A stretch of DNA of 21,673 nucleotides from a virus. The position numbers and the translations under genes were made by a program. The stretch is from positions 1 through 21,673 of IMG/VR virus record IMGVR_UViG_3300020469_000300; one strand, written 5' to 3'. Shown here one piece after another: positions 10,819-18,697 of the stretch (position 1 is its first letter; the number at the start of each line of letters is the position of its first letter). The notes beneath the pieces were generated by a model. That model had not been told where the DNA came from, ran no database searches, and was given only the letters and a program-made list of their open reading frames with translations.

Positions 10819-12542
10819 TTTTCTATTACTACGAGGTGTACTCCATTCCAGAAATCATTTGAGTCTTCTGATTTCTCTGTAAGTATAGTTCTCTCCCATA
10901 TAACATTCTTATCTTTGGTGAACTCTTTTGTTTTTTCCATCACCCCTTCAAAGTTAGCATCGTCAACGACCAGTATATAATCTTTATCAGCATGCTTATG
11001 GATATGTTCTAAGTTTGGTATCATATCCTTATCATTAGCAGCATCATAAAATATCACACGAGGTGGAAACTGAGGATTAAATTCTACTGCCTGTATAGGT
11101 TTAACAGAAAATCCAATAGAACAATCAGTATTCATCCACTTCTCTGCATTCTTGATGAACTCATCAACTGGATTTGTTATATCTTCATATGGTTTATGTA
11201 AGTCTTTACGTTTTGGTTTTACTACCTCATCTTGGAAGTCATCAATAGCATATGCTTTGACCGCACTGTTATTCATAAGAGCAGCGAAAACTGTACTACC
11301 CATGTATGCACCTGCATCAACATAGACAGTACCACGTTCTACACATAAGTTGTTTAGTAAATGTCTGACCTTATTTGATGATAAACCAAGTACATCATAT
11401 CCTTTTGGATTGAAATTTGATTTATTATCAACAGCACCATCGATAGATCTGATGGCAAGGTTTACCAGTTCGTTCATTTCTTTTCGTTTTTGCTTCTTTA
11501 ACCTAGATTCTAGCACAGATTCACAATAGTTGCAATCCCAACAATCGAACCTACAAGATTTTATTTTCTCTCGCCAGATATTTATAGGTGCTTCTGGCAT
11601 GTCCACATCATCCATGTACTCACTAAAGGTTGGTTGCATCATTTCATCATGATTTGCCCATCTTTCTATGATGTCCATAGATTCTTTTAGTCTCATAGCA
11701 TCTTCTCTACCATGTAACTTAAATACATCAATACCTGCATCTAAAAATTCTTCCCAATCTTTTCTCCATGGTGGTATGTTTGCTGCCTTGAGTTCACTAG
11801 CAGGGTCATATGCATCCCATTTAGAACATGATACACGACTGATAGTACTATTGAAGTATTGAGGTTCACTTCCCTCTCTTGTTGCATTGTATTGATAATG
11901 CTCTGGCATGATAGGACACCCACCCCAACAATGTTCATTTGCCAAGAGTGATAGCATTACATCATTACCTTTACTATGACAATATTTCTTTGCTTCTACA
12001 ATGCGATCTAATAGAGGTCTGTCTCTCATTATATCCCTATCAAGATTGATATAATGAAACCCTGCACTTGCAAGTGATACTACCTCGTTAGGTTTAGATA
12101 CTTCTCTAAGTATAGTATTCTTTATCTCTAACTCTGGAAATTCCCGTTGTATCTGACCCGTAGAGACCCATGATGTATGAGGTATAGTTGCACACCTTAC
12201 ACCGTTATCATATAGAAACTTAAAATTGGTGATAAAAGTTTCAAGATTCTTTTGGTCTGGTCTCACCCATATATTATTGAATGTTGCTGATAGTGGTATT
12301 CCTGTTTCTTGTGAGATATACAATGCATTCTTTACTGCTCCCTGTGCATCACTGACACTACGAAATACATCCCCCATTGCATCTTGCATAAAAGGGGGCA
12401 TGCGTGTAGTAAAATATAAATCGTATATTAAGTTAGAGTGCTTCTTTAGAAATGGTATAAAGTCACTATCAATAAACTCAGGACTGAGTTTCGGATTGAT
12501 CGGAAGACTGAAGACTCCTGTCCTTAAGGTTGTTGTGTGCAT
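10815..12542 (-). CDS. U32-peptidase-like / methyltransferase fusion protein (575 aa)
   Basis: Two domains. Residues 1 to about 350 look like a TIM-barrel protein of the peptidase U32 group (YrrN/UbiU/UbiV-like): NEHCWGGCP with Cys205 and Cys209, Cys239, then SCRFDCWDCNYC (Cys330, 334, 337, 340), which suggests an iron-sulfur cluster. Residues about 400-575 form a Rossmann SAM-methyltransferase-like domain with VYVDAGAYMGSTVF (407-420) and acidic strand ends at FYDAAND and VVDDAN. The ATG at 12542 is chosen over a TTG at 12569; even so it overlaps the upstream gene by 65 bases. U32 proteins act in tRNA or ubiquinone hydroxylation and in collagenase-like roles; the fusion suggests a modifying enzyme. 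It is coupled to the oxygenase downstream. The domain calls are pattern-based. Confidence 0.72.
   Translation of the reverse strand: MHTTTLRTGVFSLPINPKLSPEFIDSDFIPFLKKHSNLIYDLYFTTRMPPFMQDAMGDVFRSVSDAQGAVKNALYISQETGIPLSATFNNIWVRPDQKNLETFITNFKFLYDNGVRCATIPHTSWVSTGQIQREFPELEIKNTILREVSKPNEVVSLASAGFHYINLDRDIMRDRPLLDRIVEAKKYCHSKGNDVMLSLLANEHCWGGCPIMPEHYQYNATREGSEPQYFNSTISRVSCSKWDAYDPASELKAANIPPWRKDWEEFLDAGIDVFKLHGREDAMRLKESMDIIERWANHDEMMQPTFSEYMDDVDMPEAPINIWREKIKSCRFDCWDCNYCESVLESRLKKQKRKEMNELVNLAIRSIDGAVDNKSNFNPKGYDVLGLSSNKVRHLLNNLCVERGTVYVDAGAYMGSTVFAALMNNSAVKAYAIDDFQDEVVKPKRKDLHKPYEDITNPVDEFIKNAEKWMNTDCSIGFSVKPIQAVEFNPQFPPRVIFYDAANDKDMIPNLEHIHKHADKDYILVVDDANFEGVMEKTKEFTKDKNVIWERTILTEKSEDSNDFWNGVHLVVIEK
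11579..11586 (-). other. Internal TATAAATA octamer inside the fusion gene
   Basis: An exact late-promoter octamer on the minus strand within coding sequence for residues P-I-N-I-W. No start codon with a ribosome site follows closely, so it is recorded as a probable chance match. Confidence 0.2.
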
Positions 12543-13371
12543 AATCTGATAAAACACCTGCTGTGTCAAATAATTGTGGGGGTTTGCCTTCCATCATCTT
12601 CTCTACTCTATCTTCTGCTGCTTCTTTAATACCTCCAATGGATTTATTAACTGCAGTTGAGTACATCATAGCAAGATCGGTAACTGCTGCTTGGTCTTCT
12701 GGTGCCATTTGTAACAAAGATTCAAGGTTACCTGCTTGGATTCTACCTGTAGTTAGCAGATCTATAGCACTCTGTTTTCCCATACGAGCGATCCAATACT
12801 TATGCTCTTCTACATTCTCTAACTCTTTATCTTCTAATAATGCTGTGATCTTTTCTGGATCGTCAGTTCCTGCTTTCTCTTTAATGATAGCAAACAGACC
12901 ATTAAGTTCTTCCTTACATTGCTTGATCTTGTTTAACCATATTTGTCTATCAAGATACAATAACTCTAGTTCATACTGTCTATCAACCTTATGAAACCCA
13001 TCCTCTTCCTTTTCCATTGCAGCAGTAACTCTAGCAATATCATTAAGACATCGCTTAAACTGTATAGTAGTCTTCTGTAGTGCGTTAGTTCTACCCTGTA
13101 TCTCCATCATTGCCTGACGTACCTGTCTGAATGGTGATACCTGTGAGTTTACAACAAAGTATTCGTTTTGAAATTTAGTTTGTCCAAAGTGTTGTTGTTC
13201 TGACCATGCCATCAACGCTTCGTCAAACCCATCTACATCATATTCACTTATATGTTTTAAATCTTCTAAGGTCTCTCTGATATGATAATCAGAATTTGAG
13301 TCCTCCTGAGTAGTCAAAGGTAACTTTTCTTTCGATGTTTCCTGTTTCTTCATTTGTGGTGCATCTTCCAT
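12478..13371 (-). CDS. Hypothetical protein with coiled-coil middle (297 aa)
   Basis: The ATG at 13371 is preferred to a TTG two codons earlier. It overlaps the upstream gene by 83 bases in another frame, but no start exists after that gene's stop for more than 20 codons, so the overlap seems real. The N-terminal 40 residues are polar and Lys/Glu-rich; residues about 90-180 have heptad-like Leu/Ile spacing with alternating charge (coiled coil); the C-terminal tail is Asp/Ser-rich. No signal peptide, no membrane segment. It sits between fibre genes and the modifying-enzyme unit, so a virion scaffold, tail chaperone or capsid-associated role is plausible. Family not recognised. Confidence 0.75.
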   Translation of the reverse strand: MEDAPQMKKQETSKEKLPLTTQEDSNSDYHIRETLEDLKHISEYDVDGFDEALMAWSEQQHFGQTKFQNEYFVVNSQVSPFRQVRQAMMEIQGRTNALQKTTIQFKRCLNDIARVTAAMEKEEDGFHKVDRQYELELLYLDRQIWLNKIKQCKEELNGLFAIIKEKAGTDDPEKITALLEDKELENVEEHKYWIARMGKQSAIDLLTTGRIQAGNLESLLQMAPEDQAAVTDLAMMYSTAVNKSIGGIKEAAEDRVEKMMEGKPPQLFDTAGVLSDYAHNNLKDRSLQSSDQSETQS

Positions 13372-14056
13372 ATTCAAGACATTGTGCTGAGTTCATTGCA
13401 ATACTAAAGTAATCCTCTAGTACTACGTTTAGTTCACGAACAGAAGTGCATCCAGTTACGATATGGATCATCTTTTGTTCTGCGACTGCAAGTTCATAGA
13501 GTGAAGTCTTGAACTCTGTTTGTTTATCAACTATTTTAGTCGCAAACTGCAAAGTTGTCAAGTCCCTAACCTCTGCTAAACTATGTATCAGTTTTGTTTC
13601 AAAGGAATTATCAGCAATATATGCGGTTGCCTCACATATTTGATCTGTCCATGTTGCTTCTTCAAGTGTAGAAAACTTAGTCATAAGAACAGTATGCCTA
13701 TGTTCAAACTCTTCTTGAATAGCAAGTGTTATAACATCTTTCATGTAAGGGATTACATAATCTGAATAGATTGTATCCTCTATGACTTCTTTATCTTTGT
13801 TCGTAGTTCCATCATCATCAACACCATAGACTGATCTAGTAAATCTTATCTCACTCCAATACTTATCTCCCATGATACCATCTTTACTGGGGTATCTGAG
13901 ATATGTTATATGTTGAGGGATACTGGTAAAATATTCATCTGCAAGATGGTATGCTTCCAATCCTAAGTAAGTACCTATTTGGATACCCCACTCCCCTACC
14001 TGAGGAAATTTCTCGACATCTAAAACGATGACGTCATTTGAAGTTGTGCTAATCAT
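13289..14056 (-). CDS. Hypothetical protein (255 aa), possible virion component
   Basis: ATG at 14056, one-base overlap with the upstream fibre gene's stop (TAATG). It starts MISTTSNDVIVLDVEKFPQV. The N-terminal 100 residues look beta-rich; residues about 100-235 are helical with a long charged stretch. The C-terminus (VTFDYSGGLKF) is beta again. Three cysteines are scattered. The position directly after a fibre gene, with coupled translation, suggests a structural or fibre-assembly role. Not recognised. Confidence 0.75.
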   Translation of the reverse strand: MISTTSNDVIVLDVEKFPQVGEWGIQIGTYLGLEAYHLADEYFTSIPQHITYLRYPSKDGIMGDKYWSEIRFTRSVYGVDDDGTTNKDKEVIEDTIYSDYVIPYMKDVITLAIQEEFEHRHTVLMTKFSTLEEATWTDQICEATAYIADNSFETKLIHSLAEVRDLTTLQFATKIVDKQTEFKTSLYELAVAEQKMIHIVTGCTSVRELNVVLEDYFSIAMNSAQCLEYGRCTTNEETGNIERKVTFDYSGGLKF

Positions 14057-15438
14057 TAGTAGTTAGGAATTGCTGTACCATAATCGTAGTTGCCCTGTCC
14101 TGATACAGAACTAGAGGACGAACAGTGTGCTGATGACATGCCACCATGTCCTGATGGTGGTGAGTTTCCACCTAAGTTATTGTAACTATCACTATTATAG
14201 TTAACTTTGAATGTGTTATTGTTCTGTGAACCATTGTAGTTACCTAAACAATATCCTTTTCTCATGCCCATTTCAAAGTTTTCTTCACCCATATTACCGA
14301 AGTTAAGACCTCTAACCTGTATACCAGTGATGTCACTACACTTCTGGTTACCATTCTGGTTGTTATTACCTGTACCAACGTACATATGTCCTAACATAGT
14401 AGGAAGTATTTTCTTCCAACCATCACCACCTGGCCCATGTTCCCATGATACCCATGATTCAGTCTTATAGAACTGACCTCTTCTAGTTCCAGATCTCTTG
14501 ACCCAACCATAAAGTCTTCCATGTCCACCCCATGTAGGGTCAGCACCTGAGTCATCAAAGTTTGGTGGGAAACCAGATGTCCTCATGACTTCAGTTTTTA
14601 AGTTAAATACGTCAGTCCTTGAGTTGTTACCACCATATAGGTAAGAGTATCCACCTGCAAACTCATGATCTTGGTGAGATCCCATTGAGTCTCTGTTCAC
14701 TGTCATATCCCACTGTGACTGGTGTGTTAAACCAGATTCAGTTGACATTGACATTGCATTAGTATAGTTTGAAGAACCCCTATATGTGTTCTCCATAGAG
14801 TGAAAGAAGTGCTTAGTATCAGTCCATGATCCTGACATATACGCACCTGATCTATCTAAAATATCTCCTAAGTTTGTTGATGTGTCTGTAGCATGAACAG
14901 TTCTGTTAACATTATTCCATGGTGAACCGTTTTGATATCCTCCTCCAACATATCCGTGTGTCCAAATTCTTGCTGTTGACCATCCTGTATCGTTCTCTCC
15001 ATCGAATGACCAATATGCGTTAGTTCCGTCTGATCTTAATAATGCACCATTTGTATAATTTAAACTATATCTATCACTTGACTGGTCTGGTAGTGAACTT
15101 CCTGCTCCTGCAATCGGACCCCATTGTACCTGTCCTGCGTCTTGATCGTATGAATAACCTTCAAAGGTTCTATCTGTACTATTATATCTGAATAATCCTT
15201 CTGTTACTGAGCCTGGTCTTTGTGCTGTCGTACCTACAGGTACTTTCATAGCATCAGTTCCTGTTATATCTAACGTATAACTAGGGGATGCATCATTAAC
15301 ACCGACTCTATTATTACTGGAGTCAACGTAAAGAGTTCCAGAATCAAAATTAAAGTTGCCAGATGCTTCCAGTTGGAACTCTGCGGTTCCACTTCCACCT
15401 GTTAGGGATACAACTTTATCAACGTTTAATTGTGACAT
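14056..15438 (-). CDS. Tail-fibre-like protein (460 aa)
   Basis: N-terminus MSQLNVDKVVSLTGG, matching the opening of 8430-9239. Residues 66-108 carry the shared fibre module (VPVGTTAQRP...GLFRYNSTDRTFEGY...W). The remainder is Asn/Ser/Gly/Tyr-rich and aromatic, with no long helices, typical of a beta-structured receptor-binding distal region. It contains repeated NNNQNGN-like low-complexity patches near residues 350-420. A late-type octamer (15464-15471) and an AGGAG ribosome site precede it. Likely a host-recognition fibre; receptor unknown. Confidence 0.8.
   Translation of the reverse strand: MSQLNVDKVVSLTGGSGTAEFQLEASGNFNFDSGTLYVDSSNNRVGVNDASPSYTLDITGTDAMKVPVGTTAQRPGSVTEGLFRYNSTDRTFEGYSYDQDAGQVQWGPIAGAGSSLPDQSSDRYSLNYTNGALLRSDGTNAYWSFDGENDTGWSTARIWTHGYVGGGYQNGSPWNNVNRTVHATDTSTNLGDILDRSGAYMSGSWTDTKHFFHSMENTYRGSSNYTNAMSMSTESGLTHQSQWDMTVNRDSMGSHQDHEFAGGYSYLYGGNNSRTDVFNLKTEVMRTSGFPPNFDDSGADPTWGGHGRLYGWVKRSGTRRGQFYKTESWVSWEHGPGGDGWKKILPTMLGHMYVGTGNNNQNGNQKCSDITGIQVRGLNFGNMGEENFEMGMRKGYCLGNYNGSQNNNTFKVNYNSDSYNNLGGNSPPSGHGGMSSAHCSSSSSVSGQGNYDYGTAIPNY
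15115..15243 (-). repeat. Fibre module copy, in 14056-15438
   Basis: Codes for residues 66-108, pattern 'P-x-GTTAQRP ... G-x-x-R-Y-N-S ... E-G-Y ... W'. One of five copies across neighbouring genes. Confidence 0.75.
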
Positions 15439-15463
15439 TCGTAACTTTTTACTCCTTCCTTGT

Positions 15464-15471
15464 TATTTATG
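15464..15471 (-). promoter_or_regulatory. Late-type promoter octamer CATAAATA
   Basis: One mismatch from TATAAATA, 25 bases before the ATG at 15438 and overlapping the stop of 15467-16576. A purine-rich AAGGAAGGAGT stretch follows as ribosome site. Confidence 0.5.
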
Positions 15472-16576
15472 CAGGTCGAACAAGTACACAACCTCTTTTA
15501 AGGTATGTATCTTCGTTTCCAGTGTCTTGATCTGAGTGTATAACGATATGCATGTCATCAGTATAATTTGTTCCCAAGTCAAGGGTGTACCATGCATCTC
15601 CATTAAATACGTTTGGACCTGTACCGCCAGAGTTATCTCCTGCCTGTACAGAAAAGTTTCTCACATATTCTGAGGTGTAACTGCTTCCAGATCTAGAGAA
15701 ACATGTATACCTGTTACCCATGAAACCACCTGGGTTGTTACCACCTGCAATATGTGTAGGTTGTGATCCTGCTACTGAGGGGCAAGAGTTACTATCATTG
15801 TTAGAGATAGCAGTGTAATAGGTAAAGATATGTTGTCCATCCCCTGCACCAGATGAGTTACGCATGATTGTTAAACCATCACCAACTCCTGATGAAATAT
15901 TTAGGAAGTTTCTACCGTTCTGACCATCATTAGAGTAATAGTTATAGAGATTCATTCTCACTTTTACATAACGATATGATACACCCCTGTTACTAAAGGT
16001 TGCATATTTAAAGTCAGATCCACTTGCGTTTCTGTAGTAACCCCATGTTGAGTTATATGCAAATGTTCCAGTAGGTGTAGTATCTCCTGTATCATTTAAA
16101 TTTTGTGCTGATAATGATGATGCATTACTGAAAAATGCAGCACCACCGCCACCCCAGTTACCGATTAAAATATAATACGGATGACTATTGACAGGTATGA
16201 AGTATCTACGGATTGTACCATCTAGGTTTAGATAGTAGTTACCGTCAGAAGCAACACCTGCATCCATAAGTTCTTGAACATTTGCTGCTGCTGTAGCAGG
16301 AGTTCCACCATTATTACCACCTGATGATGCTTTTACAACTTGTAACCATGAACTACCATTCCAAACTTCTACTTGTAATAACTCACTATTAAATCTTATC
16401 ATCCCTGTAGTAGGGGATGAAGGTCTTTGTGCTGTAGTTCCTGTAGGTAACTTAAAATTTGATAGGGGATCTAAATTGCAAGTACCATTAACGATCAATG
16501 ACTCTCCATCATCGAAGTTGATCTCGAAGTTATGCATCGAAGATGCGTGTAGTTCGTTAACGTTTAGAGTACTCAT
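15467..16576 (-). CDS. Tail-fibre-like protein with fibrinogen-like stretch (369 aa)
   Basis: N-terminus MSTLNVNELHASSMHNF (MSxLxV pattern). Residues 43-80 carry the shared module (LPTGTTAQRPSSPTTG, RFNSELLQVEVWNGSSW). Next, residues about 98-150 read ELMDAGVASDGNYYLNLDGT ... YYILIGNWGGGG, resembling the 'SDG.YYI ... GGGW' start of fibrinogen-C/lectin-like receptor-binding domains known from cyanophage fibres. The rest is Asn/Ser/Gly-rich beta. Three cysteines near residues 262-290 could form disulfides. Stops three bases before the next gene. Likely sugar-binding host-recognition fibre. Confidence 0.8.
   Translation of the reverse strand: MSTLNVNELHASSMHNFEINFDDGESLIVNGTCNLDPLSNFKLPTGTTAQRPSSPTTGMIRFNSELLQVEVWNGSSWLQVVKASSGGNNGGTPATAAANVQELMDAGVASDGNYYLNLDGTIRRYFIPVNSHPYYILIGNWGGGGAAFFSNASSLSAQNLNDTGDTTPTGTFAYNSTWGYYRNASGSDFKYATFSNRGVSYRYVKVRMNLYNYYSNDGQNGRNFLNISSGVGDGLTIMRNSSGAGDGQHIFTYYTAISNNDSNSCPSVAGSQPTHIAGGNNPGGFMGNRYTCFSRSGSSYTSEYVRNFSVQAGDNSGGTGPNVFNGDAWYTLDLGTNYTDDMHIVIHSDQDTGNEDTYLKRGCVLVRPA
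16337..16450 (-). repeat. Fibre module copy, in 15467-16576
   Basis: Codes for residues 43-80 (LPTGTTAQRPSSPTTG onward). Very close to the copy in 16580-17611, at exactly the same residue positions. Confidence 0.8.
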
Positions 16577-16579
16577 GTC

Positions 16580-17611
16580 TTACTTGTAAAAGAATAACCA
16601 ATACATATGGTTTTCGGAGCCAGGATTATTTATCCCCCAATCACCAGACCAGTTAGGTTCTGGGAAGTTTTGGTTTGAATAGTTGTTTCCTGTCTGTCCT
16701 ACCCATGCATGGTGTTCAACGTTACATCCTGTAGATGAACAACCAAGAGCATTGATCATACTAAAGGTATAGTTTTCACAGTTTGCGGGTGATAGATGCC
16801 AAGAATTTACAGGTTGTAGTTCACCTGCACTACTACCTCTATATCTATTGTCTGATGCTGATGCTGATCCTTTTAAGAATACCATTCCTGGGATTATTGT
16901 ACCACCAATATTACTATGGTTGGATAGGGATATGTGTGAGTTAAACATCGCATGCATGTTTCCACCTCTGTTAGTGAAGCATCCAGTGATGTATCCAACA
17001 TCAGTAGATGTATCATAAGGTGTACCAGATGTAGCAAACCCTTGCATAATCAATACATCATTTGCTGTCCACCCTCTATAATGGTTTGACTTAAAGTCAT
17101 TTGCCATTGCTGCTCTTGCATTACCAGTAGTTGATGAAGTTGTCCAGTTACCATACCATGTATCTGAACCACCTGTGTAACTGCCATGTGAAGTATTATC
17201 TGTAATAGATGCAACCATGACCCAATAACTACCATTCCCATCTTTATATGCATATATTTCTTCTATATTAGTTCCATCAAACTTAATATACCAATATCCA
17301 GATCCAGGGTCAGCACTGGATAAGTTTGCTAGTGATGTAAATGGTGCGTTGGATGTACCATTCTCTCCATAATATTGTATCCATGTACTTCCGTTATAAA
17401 CTTCTACTGCTCCTAATGATGTATTCCATCTTATGTAACCTGTAGTAGGTGATGAAGGTCTTTGTCCAGTCGTTCCTGTAGGCAGACGCATTGCACCAGT
17501 CCCATCATGATATACATTACCGTTTATCTGTAACGTATGTCCCGCAGGAATTGATGCTTGATTGAGTGATGCAGGTATACCACCGATACTACCTACAGTA
17601 AGTTTGCTCAT
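16580..17611 (-). CDS. Tail-fibre-like protein (343 aa)
   Basis: N-terminus MSKLTVGSIGGIPASLNQ. Residues 43-80 hold the shared module (LPTGTTGQRPSSPTTG, RWNTSLGAVEVYNGSTW), aligned position for position with the module in 15467-16576. Residues about 92-120 (LSSADPGSGYWYIKFDGTNI ... YWVMVASI) parallel the fibrinogen-like part of that protein, so the two look like a duplicated pair that diverged in the distal part. The rest is Asn/Ser/Gly/Thr-rich with 'W' and 'Y' clusters. It has an AATAAATA octamer upstream (17633). Likely host-recognition fibre. Confidence 0.8.
   Translation of the reverse strand: MSKLTVGSIGGIPASLNQASIPAGHTLQINGNVYHDGTGAMRLPTGTTGQRPSSPTTGYIRWNTSLGAVEVYNGSTWIQYYGENGTSNAPFTSLANLSSADPGSGYWYIKFDGTNIEEIYAYKDGNGSYWVMVASITDNTSHGSYTGGSDTWYGNWTTSSTTGNARAAMANDFKSNHYRGWTANDVLIMQGFATSGTPYDTSTDVGYITGCFTNRGGNMHAMFNSHISLSNHSNIGGTIIPGMVFLKGSASASDNRYRGSSAGELQPVNSWHLSPANCENYTFSMINALGCSSTGCNVEHHAWVGQTGNNYSNQNFPEPNWSGDWGINNPGSENHMYWLFFYK
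17372..17485 (-). repeat. Fibre module copy, in 16580-17611
   Basis: Codes for residues 43-80 (LPTGTTGQRPSSPTTG onward); same location in the protein as the copy at 16337-16450, the clearest sign of gene duplication. Confidence 0.8.
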
Positions 17612-17632
17612 TTAAACAGGTTATAGTATTTC

Positions 17633-17640
17633 TATTTATT
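17633..17640 (-). promoter_or_regulatory. Late-type promoter octamer AATAAATA
   Basis: One mismatch from the T4 late octamer, overlapping the stop of 17636-18259 and 21 bases before the ATG at 17611. The same stop-codon overlap is seen at 15464. Confidence 0.45.
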
Positions 17641-18259
17641 GCCCTGGGGTTGGATACTCTTCTACCCATGCAGTAACAATATACTTATCATTATTTAGGG
17701 GAGGATTACCTCTGTGTGTCCATGACCAATCACATGGAAATATTACGAACTTACCTGCCTTCGGGGTGATTCTGCAATGTTGATATAAAAATTCTGTTTC
17801 ACCACCTTCAAAATTATCGTTAAGATAGATCATAGTTGCTAACTTACGATATGGTGCTGCAGGTGTTGATTCATAATGCCATGCGTGATAACCCTGTCCT
17901 GGCTCTGTCTTTTGGAGTTTTGCCATCGTATGTTGAAACCTACGACCAACCAGAATATCATACTTTAGTACATAGTCTCTCAATGCTTGTTCAGTAAGAT
18001 AGTTCCAACGTTGGAAGACTGATCGAGATAGATTGTCATGAAAATACTCTACAGGCAACTCATGCATAAAGACTTGAGAATCAGCAGCACCTTTCTCTGC
18101 GTGTCTCTTGATTGTCAAACCATTATCTGCAATGTAATGATAATAATCAATTATATCTTGACAGTTTAATGTTGTTTCAAACTCACTGATAAAGTTATCA
18201 TGATGAGTTGATTTAGTGATTACTGGTTCGCCCCCATATTGAGAAGCGAAAGGACTCAT
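17636..18259 (-). CDS. 2OG-Fe(II) oxygenase, HxE variant (207 aa)
   Basis: The ATG at 18259 overlaps the stop of the Cys-cluster gene in TAATG, so it is chosen over an ATG two codons earlier at 18265. The iron-binding region is YHAWHYEST: His128-x-Glu130, an H-x-E instead of the common H-x-D. A GGETEF strand follows at 152-157, with distal His182 in SWTHRGN and Lys192 as likely 2-oxoglutarate anchor. This is the prolyl-4-hydroxylase-like fold. It lies between fibre genes and would be made late, so it might hydroxylate fibre or cell-surface components; that is inference. Third such enzyme in the window and a different subtype from the other two. Confidence 0.82.
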   Translation of the reverse strand: MSPFASQYGGEPVITKSTHHDNFISEFETTLNCQDIIDYYHYIADNGLTIKRHAEKGAADSQVFMHELPVEYFHDNLSRSVFQRWNYLTEQALRDYVLKYDILVGRRFQHTMAKLQKTEPGQGYHAWHYESTPAAPYRKLATMIYLNDNFEGGETEFLYQHCRITPKAGKFVIFPCDWSWTHRGNPPLNNDKYIVTAWVEEYPTPGQ

Positions 18260-18447
18260 TACCATTTATTGATCGGGCAGTGGAATATTGGAAAGCGTGC
18301 CTTCACTGCAAGTACACAGTTACATTTAGTACAGATCCCAATAGGTGATTTGTACTCACACTCATTACATATTTTAATCCTATTTTGGTATAATGTCAAG
18401 TCAGGTACATCACCATCCTCAACAATTAGTTTAGCCTGCCCAGACAC
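18259..18447 (-). CDS. Cys-cluster (DUF6171-like) mini-protein, GTG start (62 aa)
   Basis: The C-terminal half reads KICNECEYKSPIGICTKCNC ... HCPINKW: two CxxC pairs, a fifth Cys two residues on and a last Cys before 'P-x-x-KW'. This matches a small zinc-ribbon-like family (DUF6171 from memory) common in T4-like cyanophages. No ATG precedes the Cys cluster, so the GTG at 18447 is the start; it overlaps the previous gene by 17 bases. Its stop is coupled to the oxygenase start. Metal binding is likely, role unknown. Located inside the fibre cluster. Confidence 0.72.
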   Translation of the reverse strand: MSGQAKLIVEDGDVPDLTLYQNRIKICNECEYKSPIGICTKCNCVLAVKARFPIFHCPINKW

Positions 18448-18697
18448 CGTTATTAAATACTTCTAATCTTTGTGTTGCTGTATTCCATCTTAGTTGCCCT
18501 GTCTCATATCCTCTGGTAGGTGCTTGCACTATTTGTTGATTATTGAACTGATCTGTAGTTCCATATGGTAGTGGTAAAGCACTTTGATTTGTAACTCTTA
18601 ACTCTGCTCCACCTTTAAATGCTAAATCACTATCTTCATCTACTGTGACTGTAAAGTTAGGTGTAAGACCTTGTATAGTTTGTACTCGTACCTTCAT
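18431..18697 (-). CDS. Small fibre-module protein (88 aa)
   Basis: ATG at 18697 overlaps the upstream stop (ATGA). The last half (residues 43-88, LPYGTTDQ...QLRWNTATQRLEVFNNGVWAG) is a divergent copy of the fibre module with an insertion after 'GTT'. The first half is beta-rich (TVTVDEDSDLAF). It ends exactly at the module, so it is a stand-alone module, possibly an adaptor or a short fibre head. Virion role inferred from the shared module and from placement between the large virion protein and fibre genes. Confidence 0.75.
   Translation of the reverse strand: MKVRVQTIQGLTPNFTVTVDEDSDLAFKGGAELRVTNQSALPLPYGTTDQFNNQQIVQAPTRGYETGQLRWNTATQRLEVFNNGVWAG
18434..18571 (-). repeat. Fibre module copy, in 18431-18697
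   Basis: Codes for residues 43-88, the most divergent copy, with about eight extra residues between 'GTT' and the 'RWN' part. Confidence 0.65.
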
